DNA from: Amycolatopsis umgeniensis
Lineage (GTDB): Bacteria > Actinomycetota > Actinomycetes > Mycobacteriales > Pseudonocardiaceae
Assembly (NCBI RefSeq): GCF_014205155.1
Contig: NZ_JACHMX010000001.1
Coordinates: 2,976,001 to 3,040,000, forward strand
Length of the DNA stretch: 64,000 nucleotides
Direction: 5' to 3'
The notes under the pieces were generated by a model. That model saw only the letters and a program-made list of their open reading frames with translations. It did not search any database and was not told the DNA's origin. The position numbers were made by a program, and so were the translations under genes. Within the stretch, counting starts at the first letter, position 1. Each line of letters starts with the position of its first letter. Shown piece after piece: positions 29,301 through 38,355 of the stretch.

Positions 29301-30051
29301 GGAAGCGCAGTTCGGTGACTTCGTCAACGGCGCGCAGACCGTCATCGACGAGTACATCTCCTCCGGCGAGGCCAAGTGGGGCCAGCTCTCGGACGTCGTG
29401 CTGCTGCTGCCGCACGGCCACGAAGGCCAGGGCCCGGACCACACCTCCGGCCGCATCGAGCGCTTCCTCTCGCTGTGCGCCGAAGGCTCGATGACCGTCT
29501 CGGTGCCGTCCACCCCGGCGAACTACTTCCACCTCCTCCGCCGTCACGCCCTCGACGGAGTCAACCGCCCGCTGGTGGTCTTCACCCCCAAGTCGATGCT
29601 GCGCAACAAGGCCGCCACCTCGGCGGTCGAGGACTTCACCGGCCAGACGAAGTTCATGTCGGTCATCGACGACGCAGTCGTCGACCCGTCGAAGGTGCGC
29701 AAGGTCCTGCTGACCTCCGGCAAGCTGTACTGGGAGCTGGTGGCTGAGCGCACGAAGCGCGAGGCGAACGACATCGCGATCGTGCGCGTCGAGCAGTACT
29801 ACCCGCTGCCGAAGAAGAAGCTGCTCGCGGCGCTCGAGCGCTACAACGGCGCTCCCGCGGTCTGGGTCCAGGAGGAGCCGGAGAACCAGGGTGCGTGGCC
29901 GTTCTTCGGCCTGAACCTGCCGCGGAAGCTCCCGGAGGTGTTCTCCAGCCTGGACGTCGTGTCGCGTCGTCCGATGGCCGCGCCGTCGGCCGGTTCGTCC
30001 AAGGTGCACGAGGTCGAGCAGAAGGCGCTCATCGCGCGGGCCTTCAGCTGA
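26323..30051 (+). CDS. kgd: multifunctional 2-oxoglutarate metabolism enzyme (E2o-E1o fusion)
   Basis: 1242 residues, the actinobacterial OdhA/Kgd architecture. An N-terminal helix ([20 protein letters not shown]) is followed by an Ala/Pro/Lys-rich linker (about 40-130) and an E2 acyltransferase domain without a lipoyl domain, whose catalytic motif TYDHRIIQG is near 343-351. The thiamine-dependent E1 domain comes next, with [14 protein letters not shown] and [16 protein letters not shown]. It decarboxylates 2-oxoglutarate and, with shared E2/E3 partners, makes succinyl-CoA; in mycobacteria FHA protein GarA inhibits it. GTG start at 26323 with the conserved N-terminus. A terminator follows. 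Confidence 0.96.
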   Translation: MSSSSPASQFGPNEWVVEEMYDQFLADPTSVDAAWHDFFADFKPTQAAQTKADDARQTSAETAKEGSGANGQASTPSPQTVRNAESTAKQTAPTKPAPKTEAKPAAKPAPKAAAPKAAEKAPAKPAEKDAEPESKQLRGAAAAIAKNMDASLSVPTATSVRAVPAKLMADNRIVINNHLKRTRGGKISFTHLIGYAMVRALKNFPNMNRHYQLIDGKPFAITPEHVNFGLAIDMKGKEGSRTLVVASIKATENMTFMQFWQAYEEIVKKARNGKLTADDFAGTTISLTNPGGIGTNHSVPRLQAGQGAIIGVGAMQYPAHFEGTSEKALVDLGVSKIMTLTSTYDHRIIQGAESGEFLKRIHELLLGEDGFYDDVFTSLRLPYEPIRWVADIPDGPVDKTARVIELIDAFRMRGHLMADTDPLNYRQRSHADLDVLSHGLTLWDLDREFPVGGFAGQERMKLRDILGVLRNSYCRTVGIEYTHILDPEERRWIQDRVEIPHEKPDPAVQKYVLSKLNAAEAFETFLQTKYVGQKRFSLEGGETAIPLLDTLLDKAAEHELDEVVIGMPHRGRLNVLANIVGKPIAQIFQEFEGNLDPGQAHGSGDVKYHLGAEGKYFRMFGDGETKVSLTANPSHLETVDPVLEGIVRAKQDILDKGGEGFTVLPVLMHGDAAFAGQGVVAETLNLALLRGYRTGGTVHVIVNNQVGFTTAPEHSRSSEYATDVAKMIGSPIFHVNGDDPEAAHWVAKLAVEYRQAFHKDVVIDLICYRRRGHNEGDDPSMTQPAMYDIIDTKRSVRKTYTESLIGRGDISVEEAEAALRDFSSQLEHVFNEVRELEKHAAKASPSVEEEQQVPAKVPTATTSEVIEHIGDAFLNVPEGFTPHPRVKPVMERRHKMSREGGVDWAFGELLAFGSLAMEGRLVRLSGQDSRRGTFTQRHSVLIDRKNGQEYSPLASLAEGQGRVMIYDSALSEYAAVGFEYGYSVANSEALVMWEAQFGDFVNGAQTVIDEYISSGEAKWGQLSDVVLLLPHGHEGQGPDHTSGRIERFLSLCAEGSMTVSVPSTPANYFHLLRRHALDGVNRPLVVFTPKSMLRNKAATSAVEDFTGQTKFMSVIDDAVVDPSKVRKVLLTSGKLYWELVAERTKREANDIAIVRVEQYYPLPKKKLLAALERYNGAPAVWVQEEPENQGAWPFFGLNLPRKLPEVFSSLDVVSRRPMAAPSAGSSKVHEVEQKALIARAFS

Positions 30052-30059
30052 TCGAGCCG

Positions 30060-30100
30060 AAGGGGCCCTTCACCGCATCTCATGCGGTGAAGGGCCCCTT
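30060..30100 (+). terminator. kgd: kgd terminator
   Basis: Perfect 19-bp arms, 30060-30078 and 30082-30100 (AAGGGGCCCTTCACCGCAT and complement), with a 3-base loop and a short T run, 9 bp past the stop. Confidence 0.88.
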
Positions 30101-30129
30101 TGCCGCGTCTTACGCGGGGAAAGCGTCCT

Positions 30130-30867
30130 TCAGCTCCCGATCGCCTCGGAAGTCGCCTTCGCGACCTTCAGGGCGTTCTCCCGGCACAGCTTCTGGTCGA
30201 TCGGTTTGCTGGGTTCGGCGCCGCTCACGATGATCTGTGCTTCGACGTTCCCTTGGTAGAACTTGATCGAGCACTGTCCGTCGGACCGGATCTCGTTGTA
30301 ACCGGCCTTGGTCGCCTTCGCCATGCTGGGGATCACTTCCCCGCCGTCGTCCATGGCGTTGTCGTAACCCGCCTTGGCCCATGCCTCACCGGCGCCCGTG
30401 CCCGGTTCCTTCGACTTCGACAGGTACATCGTCACCAAAGCCGACGGAGCACCGGACTCACGCCAGGAGCACGAAGACGCCGTGTAGACGATGTCCTGGG
30501 CCGACGTGCTCGCCGGCTCCTCGCCCTTCGGCGTTTCGAGCGGCGGCAGATTCCTCACCCCGTTCCCGATCTTCTGGCATCCGGGCATCGAGGTGTACTT
30601 GTCCGGCGGCCCGACCTTCTTGGACGACGTCGGCGCCGCGGTCGAAGACGAACCGGAGTCACCGGAGAGCAGCAGGAAGGCCGCGACCCCGCCACCGCCG
30701 AGCAGCACCACCGCGCCGATGGCGATCCCGACGATGAGTCCGGTGTTCGACTTCTTGGGCGGCGGTCCGTAGCCGGGCGGCGGATACCCCGGGTATCCCT
30801 GCTGCGGGTAGCCCTGTGGTGGATACGGCTGCTGAGGTCCCTGCTGGTAGGGCGGTCCGGGCTGCAT
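30130..30867 (-). CDS. membrane-anchored hypothetical protein with a Pro/Tyr/Gln-rich N-terminus
   Basis: 245 residues. The N-terminal 37 residues are PYPPQGY-type repeats. One membrane helix follows (GLIVGIAIGAVVLLGGGG), then a Ser/Thr-rich linker and an extracytoplasmic domain of about 160 residues with cysteines at PGCQK, SSCSW, GQCSI and KLCRE that could form two disulfides. This matches a common actinobacterial layout of type II anchored surface proteins of unknown role. Convergent with kgd; no partner gene is evident. Confidence 0.75.
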   Translation of the reverse strand: MQPGPPYQQGPQQPYPPQGYPQQGYPGYPPPGYGPPPKKSNTGLIVGIAIGAVVLLGGGGVAAFLLLSGDSGSSSTAAPTSSKKVGPPDKYTSMPGCQKIGNGVRNLPPLETPKGEEPASTSAQDIVYTASSCSWRESGAPSALVTMYLSKSKEPGTGAGEAWAKAGYDNAMDDGGEVIPSMAKATKAGYNEIRSDGQCSIKFYQGNVEAQIIVSGAEPSKPIDQKLCRENALKVAKATSEAIGS

Positions 30868-30937
30868 ACGCAGAGGATAGAGCGCCGTGACGGTCCTCAG
30901 TGGACGAACGTCCGATTCGGCTCACCGCAAGGAGCGG

Positions 30938-31972
30938 TTAGTTGTGGACGACGACTTTCACCGGGGGTGACCAGGCCGCCCCGTTCGGGCCGGTCGCCAA
31001 GGCCGACACCGTGTGTTCACCGTTGGGGATCTTGGTCGTGTCCCAGTCCGTGTTCCAGTCGGGCGGGGTGTTGTCGGTGCCGATGAGGGTCTTCTGGGCG
31101 ACGTAGAACGCCACCGTGGCGGCGTTCGTGGCCGTCGCGTCCACGCGGACCGTCCTGCTGACCGTGGTTCCCGCCGCCGGGCTGGTGATCGCCGCCGTGA
31201 CCCCGGTCGGGCAGGCGTTCACCCAGGAACACATGTTGAGCACGATGATTCCCACCGTGGCGCCCAGCCCCGCCAGAAAGGTCTGCAGCATGACCACGAC
31301 ACCCGCAGCCGAAATGACGATCCCTGCCGCCGTCATCAACCCCGCCAAGGCGACGACGGGAGCGGCGGTGGCCGTGATCGACGCGGCGCCGAGACCGAGC
31401 AACGCGGCGGCCGCGACGGCGACGATCCAGCAGGTGATCTTGCAGATCCAGCAGGGTGCCGCGGTCTCCGGGCCCGCTCCCGGTGCTTCGGGGTCGGTGA
31501 GCGGCGCCAGCGTGTCGTAGATCGTGGCGTACTGCGCCGCCGTCGGCATCGTGGAGAAGAACACGTAGGAACTGGTGTCGGCGTTCTCGATCGAGACCGT
31601 CCAGGTGCCCGGCATCGGGGTCTTGATCATGCAGCTTTGGAGCATCGTCGGATCGTTGCCGGAGCACACGACGAACCGGCTGTCGGTCTCACTGGGGCCG
31701 ACCCGGTCACCGCCGGGGTCGGTCAGGGTGACGTTGACCCCGGTGGGATAACTTCCGCCGTCTGTTGTCACACTTCCCATCAGGAAGGGCACGTCGTGAT
31801 CGACCACGATCGTCAAGGTCTGGGTGGTGTCCTCGCTCGGAGTACCGCGTAACGCCCGCAGCGGGTGGACCTCTCCGGACTTTTCCGCTCCCCCTCCTCC
31901 GCCGGCGGGAATCACGTATCCCGCACAATAACAATTCGGCCCGTCGACCTGGTTCTGCACCAGCACGGCCAT
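30938..31972 (-). CDS. cysteine-rich two-helix membrane protein with flanking beta-sandwich/Ig-like domains
   Basis: 344 residues, not a family I recognise. Residues about 1-155 look like a beta-sandwich resembling pre-peptidase C domains (TPMPGTWTVSIENADTSSYV). Then comes a Cys-flanked hydrophobic pair: CWICKITCWIVAVAAAALLG leads in, two Ala/Gly/Val helices follow, and NMCSWVNACPTG closes. The last 85 residues are a bacterial Ig-like domain (VSRTVRVDATATNAATVAFY). There is no signal peptide. ATG 31972 follows GAGAGGG; a long in-frame upstream extension looks non-coding. Confidence 0.6.
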   Translation of the reverse strand: MAVLVQNQVDGPNCYCAGYVIPAGGGGGAEKSGEVHPLRALRGTPSEDTTQTLTIVVDHDVPFLMGSVTTDGGSYPTGVNVTLTDPGGDRVGPSETDSRFVVCSGNDPTMLQSCMIKTPMPGTWTVSIENADTSSYVFFSTMPTAAQYATIYDTLAPLTDPEAPGAGPETAAPCWICKITCWIVAVAAAALLGLGAASITATAAPVVALAGLMTAAGIVISAAGVVVMLQTFLAGLGATVGIIVLNMCSWVNACPTGVTAAITSPAAGTTVSRTVRVDATATNAATVAFYVAQKTLIGTDNTPPDWNTDWDTTKIPNGEHTVSALATGPNGAAWSPPVKVVVHN

Positions 31973-32419
31973 TTTTCGCCCTCTCACGCTACCGCCGAAA
32001 CGCCGGAATGATCGTGCCACCGAACCGGCGATTGCTTGTGCAGCAAGGAAACCAGCAGCATCGCGATCGCGTTCGGCCACGGAATGCGGGATCTTTTCCG
32101 TCGATCGCGCGGACCGGATACCCGGCCATTCACCCGAGGCGTACGCGCCGACTCCGAGAAGCATCCACCCGGCGGCCCCGCATTCCCAGGTTTGTTCCGC
32201 GATGTCAGTCTTCCGGGATTCGCAGTCACCCGTCCGGCAGCCGATCCCGTTACCGCACGGAGACCTGGGAAATGCCGGATTCCCCTTCACCGCAACGGGT
32301 TTCGGATCCGGCTGAAAACTGACGAACATTTGACAAATCCGCAGATCAGCCGCGCACGAATACGTCAAGACCCCCTTCCCAGCAGGAGGAAGGGGGCCTT
32401 CACGCACTCCAAGGGTGGA
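31973..32419. other. 447-bp gap upstream of the Ig-like protein gene
   Basis: No gene supported. An open frame continues upstream of 31972 but lacks coding character and a start with a ribosome site. A hairpin at 32371-32396 (CCCCCTTCC/GGAAGGGGG) lies just past the subtilase stop and probably terminates it. The segment 32300-32350 is noticeably AT-richer and may hold the promoter of the gene at 30938. Confidence 0.55.
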
Positions 32420-33985
32420 TCAGAGGGTCAGCGACCAGCTGTTCAGCGAGCCGGTGTCGACCCGGTACACGTCCTGCACCTTCAGCTTCCAGGCGCCGTT
32501 CGCGGCCTCGGCCGCGGCGTTGACGGTGTACGTGGTGTTGATGTTGTCGGACGAGTCGTTGCTCGAACCCTTCAGGCGGTACGAGCTGCCGTCCGGCGCG
32601 ACCAGGTCGATGACCAGGTCACCGACGTAGGTGTGCGTGATGTTCACCGCGACCTTGGTGGTGGCCGAGGCGTTGCGGGCGCAGTTCGCGACGGTGACCG
32701 TGCTGGTCACCGCGGCACCGGCGTCGGGGATGGCGACGACGCCGCTGTTGGTCTGCGTGCCGCACGGCGTCGGCTCGGGGCCGGGGCCACCGCCGGAACC
32801 GGTGTTGAGCAGCACGTTCGGCGAGCCGGAGCCCGGGCTGGTCACCTTGCCCTTGACGCCGGCGTTGACCAGCGCGTCACGGACCTGGGCGGGCGTGGCC
32901 GTCGGGTTGGCCGAGGCGTAGAGAGCCGCCGCGCCGACGACGTGCGGGGTCGCCATCGAGGTACCGCTGATGGTGTTGGTGCCGTTGTTCAGCCACGTCG
33001 ACGTGATGCCGCTGCCCGGCGCGAAGATGTCGAGGCAGGTGCCGATGTTGGAGAAGTCGGACTTGGCGTCGGTGTTGGTGGTCGAGCCGACGGTGATCGC
33101 CTCGGGCGTGCGGGCCGGGGAGGTGTTGCACGCGTTCTGGCCATAGTCGTTGCCGGCCGCGACACCGTAGGTGACACCCGCGGCGATCGACCGCTGGACG
33201 GCCTGGTCGAGGGTCGCCGAAGCGCCGCCACCGAGGCTCATGTTCGCGACGGCGGGCTTGACGGCGTTCGCGGTCACCCAGTCGACACCGGCGATGACGC
33301 CGGCGGTCGTCCCGGAACCGGAGCAGTTCAGCACGCGGACGGCGACGAGCTTGACGCCCTTGGCCAGACCGTGCGCGGTACCGCCGATGGTGCCGGCGAC
33401 GTGGGTGCCGTGACCCTGGCAGTCCGTGGCGTCGTTGTCGTTGTCGACGGTGTCCCGGCCGTGGGTCGCGCGCCCGCCGAAGTCGGGGTGCGTGGTCAGG
33501 ATGCCGGTGTCGACGACGTACGCGGTGACGTTCGACGCCGTGGTGCTGTAGCTGTACTTCTGGTCCAGCGGAAGGCTTTGCTGGTCGACCCGGTCGAGGC
33601 CCCAAGACGGCGGGTTCAGCTGGTCCGTCGAGATCGAGACGGTCTGGTTCTGCTCCACGTAGGCCACCGCGGGGTCGGCGGCGACGCGCTTCGCCTGCTT
33701 TTCGGTCAGTGCGCCGGAGAAGCCTCGGACCGACGAGGCGAAGGTCTTCTCGACCGTGCCGCCGTGGCGTTGGGTCACGCTCTTCGCGGTGGCTTCGACC
33801 GACGAGCCGTCCTTCAGCACGACGATGTAGCTGTCCTTGATCGCCTTGGCGCTGCCCGCGTTGACGATCGAGCCCTCCGCCGCGGACGCGACGGTGGCGC
33901 CGCCGAGCGCGGTCAGCACGGCGACGGCCGCGGTGACACCGAAGACCGGCAGACGTCTCTTCAAGGATCCCAGGGAATTGTTCAA
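32420..33985 (-). CDS. secreted subtilisin-like serine protease (S8, proteinase K type) with P-domain
   Basis: 521 residues. A signal peptide (about 1-36, ending VASAA) precedes the I9 inhibitor propeptide (about 50-117, DSYIVVLKDG to VEQNQTV). The S8 catalytic domain has Asp159 in VVDTGI, His192 in GHGTH and Ser343 in GTSMATPH. After a Gly/Pro linker a proprotein-convertase-type P domain ends the protein (THTYVGDLVIDLVAPDG). It matures by autocleavage outside the cell. The ATG at 33985 is clear. Confidence 0.95.
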   Translation of the reverse strand: MNNSLGSLKRRLPVFGVTAAVAVLTALGGATVASAAEGSIVNAGSAKAIKDSYIVVLKDGSSVEATAKSVTQRHGGTVEKTFASSVRGFSGALTEKQAKRVAADPAVAYVEQNQTVSISTDQLNPPSWGLDRVDQQSLPLDQKYSYSTTASNVTAYVVDTGILTTHPDFGGRATHGRDTVDNDNDATDCQGHGTHVAGTIGGTAHGLAKGVKLVAVRVLNCSGSGTTAGVIAGVDWVTANAVKPAVANMSLGGGASATLDQAVQRSIAAGVTYGVAAGNDYGQNACNTSPARTPEAITVGSTTNTDAKSDFSNIGTCLDIFAPGSGITSTWLNNGTNTISGTSMATPHVVGAAALYASANPTATPAQVRDALVNAGVKGKVTSPGSGSPNVLLNTGSGGGPGPEPTPCGTQTNSGVVAIPDAGAAVTSTVTVANCARNASATTKVAVNITHTYVGDLVIDLVAPDGSSYRLKGSSNDSSDNINTTYTVNAAAEAANGAWKLKVQDVYRVDTGSLNSWSLTL

Positions 33986-34377
33986 GATATTCCTCCCAGG
34001 CAGGGTCGACCCACGGGCATGAATAAGCCCGCCGGATCGTTGGGGTGAATCAGAGGTGAAGCGCGTTCCACTTAGGAGCGCAGGCTGAGACTAAGTCGCG
34101 GATTCACCCCAAGGAAGACCTTGCATTACGGACATCTCGGTAGTAATGGGCGTTCGTCCGGTGCAGGTGGGCACCGTTCAGCCCCCGCCTTTAGTCGCGT
34201 TTTGCGCCCGTACGGCCCACGAAGAATTGGGAATCCGCACATCCCGTGGTCGCTTTCCCGCCCACCGTTCGTTTCATCGGTCTGGAAGTACACACGGATG
34301 GCCGCCTACTAAAGTCGCGACCTCCCCGGGCGGAAAACGATTTCCATCCTACCTTCGGATGGAGCACACTCGGGCCC
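33986..34377. other. 392-bp divergent promoter region
   Basis: No gene. A 12-bp inverted repeat TTGGGGTGAATC (34040-34051) and GATTCACCCCAA (34101-34112) lies upstream of the subtilase and could bind a regulator of that gene or form a large loop. The right part, up to the acetyltransferase start, shows nothing recognisable. Confidence 0.5.
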
Positions 34378-34893
34378 ATGCAGCTCCGACAGGAAACCCC
34401 GGCCGACCGCGAGGCGATCCACGCCGTCCACCTGGCCGCGTTCGCGAAACACAGTGTCCCGGTGGTCGAGGCGAAACTCGTCGACGAACTCCGGGAGGAC
34501 GGCGATCTGATCGGCGCACTGTCCATCGTGGCCGAACGCGACGGGAAGATCGTCGGGCACGTCTGTTGCAGCCCGTCCCGGCTCGGCTCCGACGAGAAGT
34601 CGACGGTCGGTCTCGGCCCGCTCGGCGTCTTGCCCGAGTACCACGCCTCCGGCATCGGCTCCGCGCTCGTGCACGCGGTGCTCGGCGCGGCGGACGCGCT
34701 CGGCTACGGCGCGGTGATCCTGCTCGGCGACCCGAACTACTACTCCCGCTTCGGCTTCGTGCTCGCCGGGCAGTACGGCATCGAGCCGCCGGTCGCGGAA
34801 TGGGCGCCACATTTCCAGGTCCGCACCCTGCGCGCGTACACCCCGGAGCTCCGGGGCGAGTTCCGCTACTCGCCCGCCTTCGACCGCCTCTGA
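34378..34893 (+). CDS. GNAT-family N-acetyltransferase (YhbS-like)
   Basis: 171 residues. The order of strands and the segment LGPLGVLPEYHASGIGSALV (acetyl-CoA binding) followed by GDPNYYSRFGFVLAGQYG are characteristic of YhbS-type acetyltransferases. Substrate unknown. ATG 34378; the frame upstream does not look coding. It ends 17 bp before the convergent osmoprotectant operon. Confidence 0.85.
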   Translation: MQLRQETPADREAIHAVHLAAFAKHSVPVVEAKLVDELREDGDLIGALSIVAERDGKIVGHVCCSPSRLGSDEKSTVGLGPLGVLPEYHASGIGSALVHAVLGAADALGYGAVILLGDPNYYSRFGFVLAGQYGIEPPVAEWAPHFQVRTLRAYTPELRGEFRYSPAFDRL

Positions 34894-34910
34894 GGCGTGT
34901 TTCCCAAGCC

Positions 34911-35810
34911 TTAGCCCGGGGCCAGCAGGTTGTTCCGGCGCAGGAACTCCTCGGCGACGTCGAGCGGGTTGCGCTTCTCCTCGCTGAACTGGACGTTCAA
35001 CTCGGTCAGCTGATCGGTCGTGAGCGCCGCCGAAACCCGGTTCAGCGCGTCGACCTCCTTCGGTGACAAAGTCCCCTTCGCGACGAGAGGGACGATGTTC
35101 TGCGCGGGGAACATGTTCTTGTCGTCCACCAGCGGCACGAACCCGTTCGCGGTGATCGACGACGACGTGCTGAACAGGTCGGCGACCTGGACGTCGCCGG
35201 ACTTGAGCGCGGCGACCGTGACCGGTCCGCCGGTGTCGGTCGTGCGGATCTCGGCGAACTCACAGCCGTAGAGCGCCTTGATCTTGTCCTTCCACCGGCT
35301 GCTCCACGGGCCGGGACCACCGAACACGAATTCCTTGCAGCGCTTGCCGAGATCGGAGAAGGTCCGGATCCCGGAATCGGCGAGTTCCTTGCGCACCACC
35401 AGAAGATCCTTGTCCTCGGCGGGCGCCTGTTCGAGCACCTCGAATCCGGACGGCAGCTTCTGCTTCAACTGCGCGTAGACCTCCTGCGGGGTGGTCGCCT
35501 GCGTCTCCTTGTCGAAGTAGCGCAACAGGTTCCCACTGTAGTCCGGCACCAGCGAAAGCGACTTGTCCTGCAGTGCCTTGACGACGACCTCGCGGCTGCC
35601 GACCGGCGGGCGCACGGTCACGTTCTCCGCACCCGCGTTGCGCAGCGCGCCGGCGTAGATCTGCGCCAGCAGAAGGGTTTCCCCCACGTCCGACGCGCCG
35701 ATGATGATGTCGCCGGTCGTCCCGCCCTCGGCGCCCCCCGCGAGCGGATTGCCGCAGCCCGCCGCCAGCAGGGCGATCCCGGCGAGCAGCGCCGTCACCG
35801 TCCGCTTCAT
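34911..35810 (-). CDS. glycine betaine/osmoprotectant ABC transporter, substrate-binding lipoprotein
   Basis: 299 residues with a lipoprotein signal (LLAAGC, Cys19) and the OpuAC/ProX fold: IIIGASDVGETLLLAQIYAG at the start, VPDYSGNLLRYF and FSTSSSITANGFVPLVDD later. It binds betaine-like solutes or choline outside the membrane and delivers them to the permeases. Last gene of a four-gene operon; its ATG overlaps the upstream permease stop (ATGA). Expected to respond to osmotic stress. Confidence 0.9.
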   Translation of the reverse strand: MKRTVTALLAGIALLAAGCGNPLAGGAEGGTTGDIIIGASDVGETLLLAQIYAGALRNAGAENVTVRPPVGSREVVVKALQDKSLSLVPDYSGNLLRYFDKETQATTPQEVYAQLKQKLPSGFEVLEQAPAEDKDLLVVRKELADSGIRTFSDLGKRCKEFVFGGPGPWSSRWKDKIKALYGCEFAEIRTTDTGGPVTVAALKSGDVQVADLFSTSSSITANGFVPLVDDKNMFPAQNIVPLVAKGTLSPKEVDALNRVSAALTTDQLTELNVQFSEEKRNPLDVAEEFLRRNNLLAPG

Positions 35811-36496
35811 ACCTTCGCCTTCTTCCCGCTCGCGGCCTGCGCCAGCCGAACTCCCTTGGGCACCAGCGCCCGCTGGACACCCGCCAGGACGAGATCCAGC
35901 AGGATGGCGAGCGCCGTCGTCAGGAGCGCGCCCGCGACCACCTGCGGATAGTCCAAAATGGCCAGTCCGTCGAGCAGGAACCGGCCGAGTCCGCCGAGCC
36001 CGACATAGGCGGCGACGGCGGCCGTCGCCACCAGCTGCAGCACCGAGTTCCGCACCCCGCCGAGCACCAGCGGCAGCGAAATGGGCACCTCGACCTTCCA
36101 CAACCGTTGCCAGCCGGTCATTCCGATGCCCTGCGCCGCGTCGACCACGCCGTGATCGGTCGCTTGCAGACCCGCGTAGGTCCCGGCGAGGATCGGCGGG
36201 ATGGCGAGCACCACGAGCCCGATGATCGTCGAGATCTCGCTCTCGGTGAAGAGCAGGAACAGGAAGGTCACCAGCCCCAGCGTCGGCAGCGCGCGGATCG
36301 CGTTGCCACCGCTCACCAGCAGCACCGCGCCGCGGCCGGTGTGCCCGACGTAGAGCCCGAGCGGGATCGCGACGATCAGCGCGAAGACGAGTGCCAGCAC
36401 CGTGTAGCCGAGATGCTCCAGCAGCCGGTTGAGAACGCCGTCCGTGCCCTGCCAATGCGCCGGGTCGCCGAACCAGTTCAGGACGTCGTCGATCAT
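35807..36496 (-). CDS. osmoprotectant ABC transporter permease (second of two)
   Basis: 229 residues, five or six membrane helices, with the BPD inner-membrane signature in AAQGIGMTGWQRLWKVEVP (EAA loop). Its stop overlaps the binding-protein start and its ATG overlaps the preceding permease stop, so translation is coupled throughout. OpuCB/OpuCD-like. Confidence 0.9.
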   Translation of the reverse strand: MIDDVLNWFGDPAHWQGTDGVLNRLLEHLGYTVLALVFALIVAIPLGLYVGHTGRGAVLLVSGGNAIRALPTLGLVTFLFLLFTESEISTIIGLVVLAIPPILAGTYAGLQATDHGVVDAAQGIGMTGWQRLWKVEVPISLPLVLGGVRNSVLQLVATAAVAAYVGLGGLGRFLLDGLAILDYPQVVAGALLTTALAILLDLVLAGVQRALVPKGVRLAQAASGKKAKV

Positions 36497-37176
36497 TTCG
36501 CCCCCGCTGCGGTCGCCACCCGGTCCCAGGGTGTGAGGAGATTACGGAGCCGGACCAGCACCAGGTCGACGATCAGCGCGAGCAGCAGCGTCGCGACGAT
36601 CCCGACGACGATCGGCGAGAAGTACTCGCGCTGGAAGCCGTCGGTGAACAGCACGCCGAGCCCGCCGGTGCCGATCAGCGCGCCGACGCTGACCAGGCTG
36701 ATGTTGCTGACCGAGGCCACCCGGACGCCCGCCGCGAGCACCGGCACCGAAAGCGGCAGCTCCACGGCGAGGAAGCGCCGCGCGGGTTTGTAGCCGACAG
36801 CCGTGGCCGCGGCGACCACATGCGGCGGCACGGCGTCGAGCGCGTCCAGCACCGGGCGCACCAGCAGGGCGGCGGTGTAGACGGTGAGCGCGACGATGAC
36901 ATTGACGCTGTCGAGGATCTTCGAGCCGATGATGCCCGGGATCACCACGAACAACGCGAGCGACGGGATCGTGTACAGCAGGTTCGACACCACCAGCAGC
37001 ACGGAACGCGCGGCGGCGAAGCGGTGGCCGAGCCAGCCGGCCAGCACCGCGATCACCAGCCCCAGCACCAGCGGGACCAGCGAGAGGTAGATGTGGTCGA
37101 GCAGGTCGCCGAGGAACTGCGAGCGGTTGTTGGGGCTGGCGAGGTAGCGCCCGAGCTCCGCGAAGAAGTCCCCCAT
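36493..37176 (-). CDS. osmoprotectant ABC transporter permease (first of two)
   Basis: 227 residues with hydrophobic segments such as IYLSLVPLVLGLVIAVLAGW and the EAA-like loop AAATAVGYKPARRFLAVELP. The ATG at 37176 shares its A with the ATPase stop (TGATG). It forms a heterodimeric pore with the neighbouring permease. Confidence 0.9.
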   Translation of the reverse strand: MGDFFAELGRYLASPNNRSQFLGDLLDHIYLSLVPLVLGLVIAVLAGWLGHRFAAARSVLLVVSNLLYTIPSLALFVVIPGIIGSKILDSVNVIVALTVYTAALLVRPVLDALDAVPPHVVAAATAVGYKPARRFLAVELPLSVPVLAAGVRVASVSNISLVSVGALIGTGGLGVLFTDGFQREYFSPIVVGIVATLLLALIVDLVLVRLRNLLTPWDRVATAAGAK

Positions 37177-38264
37177 CAGGAACCCAGTGGCAGCGCTTCG
37201 ATCACCTCGAGGACTTGCCTGGCTCTGACCACGCCGAGGACCTTGTGGTCGGCGTCGACGACGACACCGAGGCTCGCGGGCGACGAAAGCGCCGCGTCGA
37301 GCGCGCCGCGGATCGGCGAACCCTGGACGTACAGCGATCCGCCCGCGACGAGATCGGTCTCGGCGAGCTCTCCGTCCACAGTGGACCCGGGACGGAGCCA
37401 GCCGCGCGGCTGACCGTCGGCGTTGACCGCGACCAGCCATTCGTCGGACGGCTCCGGGACCGGCTTGCCGACCTCGACGCGCTTGATCTCTTCGACGACG
37501 ATCCCGTCCGCCGAAAGAAAGGAAAGCCCGCGATAGCCGCGATCCTTGCCCACGAAAGACGCCACGAAGTCGTCGACGGGATGGCGCAGCACATCCGAGG
37601 GCGTACCGTATTGCGCGAGCACGCCGCCGACGCGGAGCACGGCGATCTTGTCCCCGAGCCGCACGGCCTCGTCGATGTCGTGGGTGACGAACACGATCGT
37701 CTTCCCCAGCTGCGACTGCAGGCGCAGCAGTTCGTCCTGCAGTTCCTCGCGGACGATCGGGTCGACGGCGGAGAACGGCTCGTCCATCAGCAGCACCGGC
37801 GAGTCCGCCGCGAGCGCCCTGGCGACGCCGACACGCTGCTGCTGGCCGCCGGAAAGCTGGGCGGGGTACCGCTTGCCGAGTTCCGCGGGCAGGCCGACGG
37901 TTTCGAGCAGTTCGGCCGCGCGCTTACGTGCCTTGCCCTTGTCCCAGCCGGACAGCAACGGCACCGTCGCGACGTTGTCGAGGACCGTCCTGTGTGGAAA
38001 GAGGCCCGCGTGCTGGATGACGTAACCGATGCCGCGGCGCAGCAGCGCCGGGTCGCCGTCGCTGACGTCCTTGCCGTCGAGCAGCACGGAGCCCGCCGTC
38101 GGCTCGACCATGCGGTTGATCATCCGGAGCGACGTGGTCTTGCCGCAACCGGACGGCCCGACGAAGACGGTGATGGTGCCGTCCTCCACGGTGAGGTTCA
38201 GGTCGTCGACCGCGACCGTCCCGTCCGGATACCGCTTGGTCACGCCACGGAACTCGATAGTCAC
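37176..38264 (-). CDS. osmoprotectant ABC transporter ATPase with C-terminal CBS-like region
   Basis: 362 residues: Walker A GPSGCGKTT, signature LSGGQQQRVGVARAL, Walker B VLLMDEPFSAVDP, H-loop THDIDEA. After residue about 245 there is a CBS-type regulatory region (SLGVVVDADHKVLGVVRARQ), as in OpuCA/ProV-type proteins that sense ionic strength. GTG start at 38264 follows GGGGAG. First gene of the operon. Confidence 0.92.
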   Translation of the reverse strand: MTIEFRGVTKRYPDGTVAVDDLNLTVEDGTITVFVGPSGCGKTTSLRMINRMVEPTAGSVLLDGKDVSDGDPALLRRGIGYVIQHAGLFPHRTVLDNVATVPLLSGWDKGKARKRAAELLETVGLPAELGKRYPAQLSGGQQQRVGVARALAADSPVLLMDEPFSAVDPIVREELQDELLRLQSQLGKTIVFVTHDIDEAVRLGDKIAVLRVGGVLAQYGTPSDVLRHPVDDFVASFVGKDRGYRGLSFLSADGIVVEEIKRVEVGKPVPEPSDEWLVAVNADGQPRGWLRPGSTVDGELAETDLVAGGSLYVQGSPIRGALDAALSSPASLGVVVDADHKVLGVVRARQVLEVIEALPLGS

Positions 38265-38355
38265 GTGTCTCTCCCCATGTCTGGTCGAAAAACCGTAGCC
38301 CACATCGGCCCTGTTGGCACGGTGTCTCAGGGAACGGGTCACTAGGCTGCAGGCC

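Noticed and set aside
26410..30009. A 1199-codon open frame on the minus strand opposite kgd
   Set aside because: It is a reflection of strong third-position GC in kgd. Composition is Arg/Val/Asp-rich nonsense with no motif, and kgd is unambiguous.
31973..32407. A 145-codon N-terminal extension of the Ig-like protein
   Set aside because: The sequence lacks coding character, has no signal peptide and begins within the subtilase terminator; the ATG at 31972 has a ribosome site.
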